Shown: in pieces, positions 46,475 through 53,672 of the stretch | Position numbering within the stretch: position 1 is the first letter of the stretch | Layout: every line of letters starts with the position of its first letter | Source of the DNA: Sediminicola sp. | Lineage (GTDB): Bacteria; Bacteroidota; Bacteroidia; Flavobacteriales; Flavobacteriaceae | Assembly (NCBI GenBank): GCA_024643325.1 | Contig: JAHEND010000002.1 | Location: 108,269-172,268 of the forward strand | Reading direction: 5' to 3' | DNA: 64,000 bases | Made by a program: the position numbers and the translations under genes | The notes under the pieces: generated by a model | Seen by the model: only the letters and a program-made list of their open reading frames with translations | The model's database searches: none | What the model was told of the DNA's origin: nothing

Positions 46475-47731
46475 ATGAATATACTAATTAAGGACGCCAC
46501 AATAGTAGAAGAATCTAATCCAAGTATTCATTTAAAAAAAGTAGATATAGCTGTAAAAGACGGTGTTGTCATAAAAATAAGCCCGAAAATTAACAATTTT
46601 AAAGCAGACCAAACGGTTGCATTAAATAACCTTCATGTCTCTGCGGGCTGGTTAGACACTGGTATTAGTGTTGGAGAACCTGGATATGAGTCCAGAGAAA
46701 ATTTTAAAAATGGTGTTTTAACTGCTGCCAAAAGCGGTTTTAGCACTGTTTTTTTAAATCCCAACACCGATCCGGTACCTGACCAACAGAACGCTATTGG
46801 ATATCTTAGAAATGCGGCACTTAAAGCCCCAATAAATGTTCACCCTTTAGGGACACTAACTAAAGGAGCAAGAGGTCAGGATTTAGCCGAGTTGTTCGAC
46901 ATGCAAAGACAAGGTGCTATAGGTTTTTATGATTATAATGCCCCGATTGACAATCCTAACTTGCTAAAAATTGCGCTGCAGTACACCCAATCTTTCAATG
47001 GATTGGTTTTTAGCTTTCCAAAAACATCTAAAATCTCTAATAGTGGTTTGGCCCATGAAGGCGTGGTGGCTACTCAATTGGGATTAAAAACAGATCCAAG
47101 CTTATCTGAGCACTTACAAATTCAAAGAGATATTCATCTTTTAAGGTATAGTGGGGGAAAACTACATATTCCTACTATCTCTTCAAAGGAGAGTGTTTTA
47201 TTAATAAAAGCAGCTAAAAAAGAAGGTTTGGATATTAGTTGTAGCGTGTCTTTACACCATCTATTTGCCAATGAAAGTGCCTTAATTGATTTTGACACAA
47301 ATGCTAAAATAACGCCTCCTCTAAGATCTAAAAAGGATCAAAAAGCGCTTCAAAAAGCTTTGCTAGAAGGTACTATAGATTTTATGACTACAGACCACAA
47401 TCCTTTAGATATTGAATTAAAAAATCTTGCTTTTGATCATGCACATTATGGCTCCTTAGGCTTAGAAGCTGCATTTGGCGTACTCAATTCATTATACACA
47501 ACAACTCAAGCTGTTGAAATTTTGCAGCGGGGCTATGAGCGTTTTAACTTAGAGAAACCTTCTATTTCTGAAGGTCACAAAGCGAATCTATCGCTATTTG
47601 ATCCAAGTATAGAATACACACAAACAGTAGAAGATCTATATGCTAGCTCCAAGAACTCTCTTTATTTAGGAGCACTATTAAAAGGTAAGGCACTAGGAAC
47701 TGTAGTAAATGAGCATATTACAACTATTTAA
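46475..47731 (+). CDS. Dihydroorotase paralogue lacking metal ligands (PyrX-like pseudoenzyme)
   Basis: 418 residues of the amidohydrolase/dihydroorotase family, with the standard order of segments (WLDTGISVGEPG, FLNPNTDP, TTDHNP). Active dihydroorotases need an HxH pair, a further Asp or carboxy-Lys site and two His. Here the HxH is G63-I-S65, the substrate Arg is G67, the DD pair is D153-Y154, the later His positions are S180 and T234; only D307-H308 of TDH remain. It is therefore probably inactive, as PyrX is in Pseudomonas, where it supports aspartate carbamoyltransferase assembly. An active pyrC must lie elsewhere, if pyrimidines are made. Confidence 0.8.
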   Translation: MNILIKDATIVEESNPSIHLKKVDIAVKDGVVIKISPKINNFKADQTVALNNLHVSAGWLDTGISVGEPGYESRENFKNGVLTAAKSGFSTVFLNPNTDPVPDQQNAIGYLRNAALKAPINVHPLGTLTKGARGQDLAELFDMQRQGAIGFYDYNAPIDNPNLLKIALQYTQSFNGLVFSFPKTSKISNSGLAHEGVVATQLGLKTDPSLSEHLQIQRDIHLLRYSGGKLHIPTISSKESVLLIKAAKKEGLDISCSVSLHHLFANESALIDFDTNAKITPPLRSKKDQKALQKALLEGTIDFMTTDHNPLDIELKNLAFDHAHYGSLGLEAAFGVLNSLYTTTQAVEILQRGYERFNLEKPSISEGHKANLSLFDPSIEYTQTVEDLYASSKNSLYLGALLKGKALGTVVNEHITTI

Positions 47732-48063
47732 TGATGGGAATACAAGAAGAAATTAAAGGCAAAAAGCCAGCTATTATCGCTTACTTCACTATAATTGGGG
47801 CTATAATAGCAATCAGTATGCACAATAACAAGCCAGAGGTTTTTTCTAGATTTCATATTAGACAAGCCTTTGGAGTTCATTTATTATTTCATGCATTCGC
47901 CCTATTTATTAGTCAATGGTTTAATGAATTTGCCTTTCTAGGATTATACGTCATGTATTTATTACTATGGGGGTTTGGTTTTTATTCCGCAATTCAAAAC
48001 ACTAAAAATTCGTTGCCCTTCATTGGAACTTACTTTCAACAGTGGTTTACATTTATTCGATAG
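47731..48063 (+). CDS. Small integral membrane protein, DUF4870-like
   Basis: 110 residues with three hydrophobic segments (about 17-30, 48-63 and 67-90). The FSRFHIRQAFGVHLL segment is the recurring motif of small Tic20/DUF4870-like proteins. Two consecutive ATGs overlap the dihydroorotase-like stop (the first shares its A). Function unknown. The next gene begins 1 bp downstream. Confidence 0.7.
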   Translation: MMGIQEEIKGKKPAIIAYFTIIGAIIAISMHNNKPEVFSRFHIRQAFGVHLLFHAFALFISQWFNEFAFLGLYVMYLLLWGFGFYSAIQNTKNSLPFIGTYFQQWFTFIR

Positions 48064-48064
48064 T

Positions 48065-48706
48065 ATGGACAAGCCCCTATATTGTATTGAAAGACCGGCA
48101 AAATCTTCAAAGGATAACGCTATTCCACTTTTTTTAGTCCATGGCTATGGCAGCGATGAAAATGATTTATTTTCTTTCGCTGAAGGAATTCCCGAACATT
48201 ATCATATTATCTCTGTAAGAGCCCCCTACTCTATGCAGCCTTATGGAAATGCTTGGTATGCAATAAATTTTGACGCAGAAAAGGGAAAATGGTCAGATCT
48301 TGAGCAGGCTGTGGCATCCAGAGATTTACTCCATCATTTTATTCAAGATAAATGCAAAGAAAGACATTTAGATAGGAATAAAATTTGCGTATTGGGTTTT
48401 AGCCAAGGAAGTATTTTAAGCTATGCATTGGCCTTCCAATACCCTGAATTTTATCATAAATTCATATGCTTAAGTGGTTATATTAATGAGGCCTTAGCAG
48501 AAGCTAAAGGGAATATAGAAGCCTATAAAAATATACATATATTCGCTTCACATGGAACACAAGACCAAGTAATTCCGTTTGATTGGGCAGAAAAAATACC
48601 CTCACAACTCAATGCAATAGGAATAGACCACACCTTCAAAGCTTACCCTATTGGCCATGGCGTGTCTCCACAAAATTTTGCAGATCTTTTGAAATGGTTA
48701 GAATAG
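48065..48706 (+). CDS. Alpha/beta hydrolase, carboxylesterase/phospholipase type
   Basis: 213 residues from the ATG at 48065; a longer frame from 47975 lies inside the upstream gene. Nucleophile S113 in GFSQG, an oxyanion HGYGSDENDL loop (26-35), an Asp in GTQDQVIP and His in GHGVSPQ near the end give a complete triad. The family hydrolyses short esters or acyl-thioesters. No signal peptide, so cytoplasmic. Third gene of the operon. Confidence 0.88.
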   Translation: MDKPLYCIERPAKSSKDNAIPLFLVHGYGSDENDLFSFAEGIPEHYHIISVRAPYSMQPYGNAWYAINFDAEKGKWSDLEQAVASRDLLHHFIQDKCKERHLDRNKICVLGFSQGSILSYALAFQYPEFYHKFICLSGYINEALAEAKGNIEAYKNIHIFASHGTQDQVIPFDWAEKIPSQLNAIGIDHTFKAYPIGHGVSPQNFADLLKWLE

Positions 48707-48713
48707 AGCCTTA

Positions 48714-49214
48714 TTATTTGTAAAGAAAAGCGTCTTCTGTGGTGAAATTAACCAGGTCCTTGTTTATTGAAAACTTTAAGAAAGCTTCCCCCCAAATATC
48801 ACCATCTGTAAAGTTTGCAATGAGCCATTTATGGTTCAACACCTTTACAGAATTAAACACAAACTTTGCCTTTTTAGACTTAAATGGTATTAAAGCGTGG
48901 TGTAACTCTTTGTCAACATTAGTTTGAATGAGTGCATCTGAAATAAAATCGCTGATCTCTTGTGTTCCCTCATACTGATTTTCCAACACCAATTGTCCCT
49001 CCTGATTATACTTTAGATCAAATAATTGAGCCATTTCCAATTGTGCTTCAAGAGATTTAACCTTGGCAGAAACTTTTATCTGTTCTTCTGCCGTTTCTTG
49101 GTATTTTGCAAGGGCTAGCTGTGTGTTTTCTACATAATTTGAGGCACTTTTAAATTGATATAGTGCAATTAATGCAGTGAAAATAAACAGGTACATAAAA
49201 ATTCTTGACTTCAT
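48714..49214 (-). CDS. Membrane-anchored protein of unknown function
   Basis: 166 residues: an N-terminal hydrophobic segment (about 5-20), a predicted coiled-coil (about 24-65, ENTQLALAKYQETAEEQIKVSAKVKSLE region) and a mixed C-terminal domain ending FLYK. I do not recognise the family. It starts 2 bp after the MBL hydrolase, so it belongs to the same transcript; the coiled-coil suggests self-association at the inner membrane. Confidence 0.62.
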   Translation of the reverse strand: MKSRIFMYLFIFTALIALYQFKSASNYVENTQLALAKYQETAEEQIKVSAKVKSLEAQLEMAQLFDLKYNQEGQLVLENQYEGTQEISDFISDALIQTNVDKELHHALIPFKSKKAKFVFNSVKVLNHKWLIANFTDGDIWGEAFLKFSINKDLVNFTTEDAFLYK

Positions 49215-49216
49215 AG

Positions 49217-49981
49217 TTAAATAGATATAGTGAGTGAATCATAAGCCAAGTAGATGTTTTCTGGAAGTTTTAATGCTACCTGATCGTGAAAACCCAAATG
49301 ATGGCTTATGTGAGTGAAATAGGTTTTTTTGGCACCTACCCTTTGAGCGAATGCTATGGCTTCCTCTAAATTAAAATGACTGTAGTGTGGCTCTTCTCTC
49401 AATGCATTCACCACAAGAACTTCTAGTCCGGATAGTTTGGAGGTTTCAAATGCTGAAATGGTTTTAATATCCGTTAAATAAGCGAATGCATCTATTCTAT
49501 AACCAAATACCTGTAAAGTATTGTGTTTTGCATTAATAGGAATAACTTGTTTTCCGTTGAGATTAAAGGGAGTGTTTTTTTTAACTCTATGAGAAACTAC
49601 TGAAGGCGCTCCAGGATATTTATTAGTCTCATTAAAAATATAAGCAAATCGTTTCTTTAAAGACTTTAATACGCGTTTATGTGCATAAATTGGAATAGCG
49701 CCCTGTCTAAAGAAAAACGGCCTAATGTCGTCTAAACCAGCTGTATGATCAGCATGTTCATGGGTAAATATCAAGCCATCTAAAGATGTTGGGTTAGCCG
49801 CCAACATTTGCGCCCTAAAATCTGGACCACAGTCTATTACATAATTTAAATGATCCCATGATATTAATACAGATACTCGCAGTCTTTTGTCCTTAGGATT
49901 ATCACTTAGACACACAGGATGATTGCTCCCAATTACAGGGATTCCTTGAGAAGTTCCAGTACCTAAAAAACGAACAATCAA
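49217..49981 (-). CDS. MBL-fold metallo-hydrolase (PhnP-like)
   Basis: 254 residues. The zinc motif is H74-E-H76-A-D78-H79, with further metal residues in DCGPDFR and later His (YFTHISHHLG). PhnP-like members are phosphodiesterases for cyclic phosphates or nucleotides. The only family-consistent start is the TTG at 49981 (MIVRFLGTGTSQG); no ATG exists upstream in frame, and a TAAATTTG box ends 17 nt before it. Confidence 0.88.
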   Translation of the reverse strand: MIVRFLGTGTSQGIPVIGSNHPVCLSDNPKDKRLRVSVLISWDHLNYVIDCGPDFRAQMLAANPTSLDGLIFTHEHADHTAGLDDIRPFFFRQGAIPIYAHKRVLKSLKKRFAYIFNETNKYPGAPSVVSHRVKKNTPFNLNGKQVIPINAKHNTLQVFGYRIDAFAYLTDIKTISAFETSKLSGLEVLVVNALREEPHYSHFNLEEAIAFAQRVGAKKTYFTHISHHLGFHDQVALKLPENIYLAYDSLTISI

Positions 49982-49997
49982 AAGCGTTATTTTTTTT

Positions 49998-50047
49998 CAA
50001 ATTTATGATTTTAATAGGGATTAGCTTCTACAATCTTTTTAACTTTG
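49998..50047. promoter_or_regulatory. Divergent promoter pair between the MBL gene and the conserved orphan
   Basis: TAAATTTG on the minus strand (50005-49998) serves the MBL gene; TAACTTTG on the plus strand (50040-50047) lies 20 nt before the ATG at 50068. Both fit TAnnTTTG. Confidence 0.5.
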
Positions 50048-50067
50048 TTGCAATTAAAACAATCTAC

Positions 50068-51519
50068 ATGGCTTCTGTTTTGAAAAAAGAAACTGCTTTC
50101 ACCAATATACCTTCTACAAAGGCAAAAACACTCAGGATTAATTTAAATCCTGACATTTATGGAACCTTCTCTGAAATTGGTGCTGGACAAGAAACTGCTA
50201 GGCATTTTTTTAGAGCTGGAGGCGCCTCAGGGACTATAGCTAAAGCTATGAGTGCCTATGACAAAGATTTTAGTGATGCCATTTATGGCATTGAAGACGA
50301 CGGAAGATATGTGACCCAACCAAGATTAAAAAAGATGCTGGCCCATGAAATGAATCTCATGGAAGACAGGATTAGTAGAAAATCTCATCCAGACAGGCTA
50401 TTCTTTTCATATGCAAATACTGTAGCAACTATAGATTTTGCCAAAAAATTTAAAGGACATGGATGGGTTGGAATTAAATTTCAATTAGATCCTAATCAAA
50501 AGGAATTAGATGAGATTATACTTCATGTGAGATTTAAGCAAAACGAGGCGAGACTCCAACAAGAAACCTTAGGTGTTTTAGGTGTTAACCTTATTTATGG
50601 TGCTTTCTACAAATACGATAAACCAAAAAAAATATTAAAATATTTATACGATCATATTGAAAAAGACATTCTAGAGATAGATATGATAAATTTTTCAGGG
50701 CCTAACTTTAAGAATGTAGACAATAGGCTAATGAGTCTAGAACTCATTAAAAATAATATGACAGATGCAGTAATGTTCGGTCCTGACGGAAATAACTTAC
50801 TTCCTGCAGCGGTGCTTTACAAGAAAAACATACTTGCCTTGAGAGGTAGTTTCAGACCCGTTACCAAGGTTAATATGGATATGTTTGAAAAGTCATTCGA
50901 TATATTCAGAAAAGAGGCTACAGTAGATCCTGACAATACGATTGTTATATTTGAAATTACCTTATCCAACCTAAAGGCTTCAGGAGAAATAGACGAACAA
51001 GATTTTATGGACCGCGCAGAACTTCTATGTTCATTAGGCCATACAGTACTTATTTCTAAATTCCAAGAATATTATAAGCTTGTAGAGTATTTCAACAACT
51101 ACACAAAAGCTAAGATTGGATTAACCATGGGGGTTAATAACCTAGTGGACATATTTGATGAGAAATATTACAGACACCTCAGTGGAGGTATTTTAGAAGC
51201 CTTTGGTAAACTGTTCTTCAAAGACCTTAAAGTATACTTATATCCCATGAAAGACCAGGAAACTGGTGAAATTCTAACTTCAAACAGCGTAAAGGTTCAC
51301 CCTAGAATGAAGGAGCTTTATAAATTCTTTAAATACAATGGCAAAGTAATGGACATCATAGATTACGAACCTGAAGTATTGGATATTTTTTCCAGAAAAG
51401 TATTTGAAATGATTACCAACAATACTCCTGGTTGGGAAGATGAATTACCAAAAGGTATCGCTGAACTTATTAAACAAAAAGATTTATTTCAAAATAAGGC
51501 CAAAGCGTTACAAGCATAG
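50068..51519 (+). CDS. Large conserved protein of unknown function
   Basis: 483 residues from the ATG at 50068. No signal peptide, no transmembrane segment and no motif I recognise as catalytic. Recurrent features are GAGQETARHFFRAGGASGTIAKAMSAYD (about 36-63) and DDGRYVTQPRLKKML, plus VKVHPRMKELYKFF near the end. I recall similar proteins in many flavobacteria under inconsistent names, without experimental support. It has a promoter box of its own and is separated by a bidirectional terminator from bcp. Confidence 0.75.
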   Translation: MASVLKKETAFTNIPSTKAKTLRINLNPDIYGTFSEIGAGQETARHFFRAGGASGTIAKAMSAYDKDFSDAIYGIEDDGRYVTQPRLKKMLAHEMNLMEDRISRKSHPDRLFFSYANTVATIDFAKKFKGHGWVGIKFQLDPNQKELDEIILHVRFKQNEARLQQETLGVLGVNLIYGAFYKYDKPKKILKYLYDHIEKDILEIDMINFSGPNFKNVDNRLMSLELIKNNMTDAVMFGPDGNNLLPAAVLYKKNILALRGSFRPVTKVNMDMFEKSFDIFRKEATVDPDNTIVIFEITLSNLKASGEIDEQDFMDRAELLCSLGHTVLISKFQEYYKLVEYFNNYTKAKIGLTMGVNNLVDIFDEKYYRHLSGGILEAFGKLFFKDLKVYLYPMKDQETGEILTSNSVKVHPRMKELYKFFKYNGKVMDIIDYEPEVLDIFSRKVFEMITNNTPGWEDELPKGIAELIKQKDLFQNKAKALQA

Positions 51520-51582
51520 AGTCTTTATTTTAAAACTCCATTTTCACAGCGTTAAAAATATATTGACTTTGTATTAAAATTT

Positions 51583-51615
51583 AAAGGCCAGAGTGTTTCA
51601 TAAACATTGGCCTTT
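51583..51615. terminator. Bidirectional terminator
   Basis: An 8-bp perfect stem (51583-51590 with 51608-51615) with an inner TGTTT-CAT-AAACA hairpin. It sits between two convergent genes; on the minus strand it is followed by TTTAAATTTT, on the plus strand by TTATAA. Confidence 0.7.
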
Positions 51616-51622
51616 TATAAGG

Positions 51623-52075
51623 CTACAATGCCAATATTTGTGCAGCGTGTTCTTTTGTTTTAACCTTATCAATAACGTGTGAGACCGATCCTTTTTCTAC
51701 TACAAATGTCATTCTATGAATGCCATCGTATTCTCTTCCCATAAATTTTTTTGGACCCCATACCCCAAAAGCGTTAATCACAGATTTATCAGTATCTGCT
51801 AGTAAAGGAAATGGAAAACTGTATTTATCTCTAAACTTAGTTTGCTTATTTGTATCATCTGCACTGACACCTACAATGCTGTAGCCCTTCTCATTGAGCA
51901 CTTCATAATGGTCTCTTAAATCACAAGCCTCTGCAGTACATCCAGGCGTACTTGCCTTAGGGTAGAAAAAAACTACTAATTTAGTATCTTGATAATCTGA
52001 TAAGTTGAATGGGCTTCCATCTTGAGTAACCGCAGTAAATGAGGGAACTTTGTCTCCTACTTGTAGTGTTTTCAT
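51623..52075 (-). CDS. bcp: Thioredoxin-dependent thiol peroxidase
   Basis: A 150-residue peroxiredoxin Q. Peroxidatic cysteine C46 and resolving C51 are in STPGCTAEACDLRD (42-55), 5 residues apart, so the disulphide is intramolecular. Reduces peroxides with thioredoxin in the cytoplasm. Divergent from nth. Nothing unusual. Confidence 0.95.
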   Translation of the reverse strand: MKTLQVGDKVPSFTAVTQDGSPFNLSDYQDTKLVVFFYPKASTPGCTAEACDLRDHYEVLNEKGYSIVGVSADDTNKQTKFRDKYSFPFPLLADTDKSVINAFGVWGPKKFMGREYDGIHRMTFVVEKGSVSHVIDKVKTKEHAAQILAL

Positions 52076-52153
52076 ATTAGCAATTTTAGCTTTTAACGCT
52101 TGTTGTAAAAAAACAAACGAAAATTATTGTTATTTTTTTAAAATTACTCATTA

Positions 52154-52810
52154 ATGACCAAACTAGAAAAAGTAAATTTCACCATTAATACCTTAAGGGA
52201 TTTATACCCTGAAATACCAATCCCTTTGGATCATAAAGATCCATATACCCTTCTAATAGCTGTATTATTGTCTGCCCAAAGCACAGATATAAGGGTAAAT
52301 AAAATTACACCACTACTATTTAAAAAAGCAGATAATCCATTTGATATGGTAAAACTAAGCGTCAAAGAGATTCAGGACATTATTAGACCTGTAGGGCTCT
52401 CCCCCATGAAAGCAAAGGGTATTCATGGACTTTCTAAAATTCTCGTAGAGGCACACAACGGGATAGTGCCTCAGGATATAGAAATACTGGAGACATTCCC
52501 TGCTGTAGGACATAAAACCGCCAGTGTAGTAGTGGCACAAGCTTTTGGAATTCCAGCATTTCCAGTAGACACACATATTCACAGATTAATGTATCGGTGG
52601 GGGTTTACTAATGGAAAAAATGTAGTACAAACAGAGAAGGACGCTAAGCGATTATTTCCAAAAGCGCTTTGGAACGACCTTCACTTACAAATTATTTGGT
52701 ACGGAAGAGAATACTCCCCAGCTCGAGGCTGGGATCTTGAAAAAGATATTATCACAAAAACAATTGGTCGCAAGACAGTGATTGATCAATATTTTAAGAA
52801 AAAGCGATAA
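52154..52810 (+). CDS. nth: Endonuclease III without iron-sulphur cluster
   Basis: 218 residues of the HhH-GPD family that excises oxidised pyrimidines. Catalytic residues are intact: K121 in VGHKTASVV and D139 in PVDTHI. The helix-hairpin-helix is at about 108-122. The whole protein has no cysteine, and where E. coli Nth has C-x6-C-x2-C-x5-C for its [4Fe-4S] cluster this one reads YSPARGWDLEKDII. It must therefore fold without the cluster. Divergent from bcp. Confidence 0.92.
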   Translation: MTKLEKVNFTINTLRDLYPEIPIPLDHKDPYTLLIAVLLSAQSTDIRVNKITPLLFKKADNPFDMVKLSVKEIQDIIRPVGLSPMKAKGIHGLSKILVEAHNGIVPQDIEILETFPAVGHKTASVVVAQAFGIPAFPVDTHIHRLMYRWGFTNGKNVVQTEKDAKRLFPKALWNDLHLQIIWYGREYSPARGWDLEKDIITKTIGRKTVIDQYFKKKR

Positions 52811-52858
52811 GTATTCACATAAAGTTTTAAAAAGATGGGCTTGCTTCAGTAAGATACG

Positions 52859-53500
52859 CTAAGACGCCATGAGGTCTATGTGATTTTCTGAGACTATTTT
52901 TCTAATATTTATCAATGCATACCTCATTCTACCAAGTGCCGTATTAATACTTACGCCAGTTTGTTCCGATATTTCTTTAAAACTAAGTTCCTTAAATATT
53001 CTCAGAGAAACCACCTCCAATTGGTCTTCTGGCAAAGAATTTATGATCTGGTGTAAATTAGACTCTATATGCTCCTGAATCATCTTTTCTTCCTTTGTTT
53101 TAGCAGAATCTGTTAAGAAAGAAAAGACAGAATAATCGGACCTTTCATACTGCATAGGCATTTTCTTTTGACGTCTAAAATGGTCAATTACTAGGTTATG
53201 GGCAATTCTCATGACCCATGATACAAATTTACCTTCATCTCTATACCCCCCTTTATCTAGGGTTTTGATTACTTTTAAAAACGTATCTTGAACAATATCA
53301 GAAGCGAGCTCTGCATCTTGAACCTTAGTATATATAAACCTATAGGTCTTTGCCCTATGTCTTTCTACTAAAAGAGATAAAGCATGACGGTTTCCGAGCA
53401 AATAGTCTGAAACTAATTGGCTGTCAGAGAGAACTGTAGCGTTAAAATTATTGGATTGTGAATTATTTAAAGTGGCACGCATAGGATACAAATTATACAT
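52859..53500 (-). CDS. ECF-type RNA polymerase sigma factor
   Basis: 213 residues (or 207 from a second ATG at 53482). Region 2 spans about 35-105 with IVQDTFLKV and FVSWVMRIAHNLVIDHFRRQKK, region 4 about 145-205 with LPEDQLEVVSLRIFKELSFKEISEQTGVS. No anti-sigma gene is adjacent, unlike many ECF factors; uvrA is divergent. Target promoters cannot be deduced. Confidence 0.9.
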   Translation of the reverse strand: MYNLYPMRATLNNSQSNNFNATVLSDSQLVSDYLLGNRHALSLLVERHRAKTYRFIYTKVQDAELASDIVQDTFLKVIKTLDKGGYRDEGKFVSWVMRIAHNLVIDHFRRQKKMPMQYERSDYSVFSFLTDSAKTKEEKMIQEHIESNLHQIINSLPEDQLEVVSLRIFKELSFKEISEQTGVSINTALGRMRYALINIRKIVSENHIDLMAS

Positions 53501-53672
53501 AAATCAAAAGTGACCCTAAACAATTAGGGGACAAAAAAAATTCATGATGGTTAAAAGTATCCGTGTTTTATAGGCTAACATTTAAATATTACAATCAAAT
53601 ATATTAAAAAAATATAGTAAATCACTTATCTTTAATTCTTAATTGTTTTTGAGAAATTCTCCTATACTTCCT

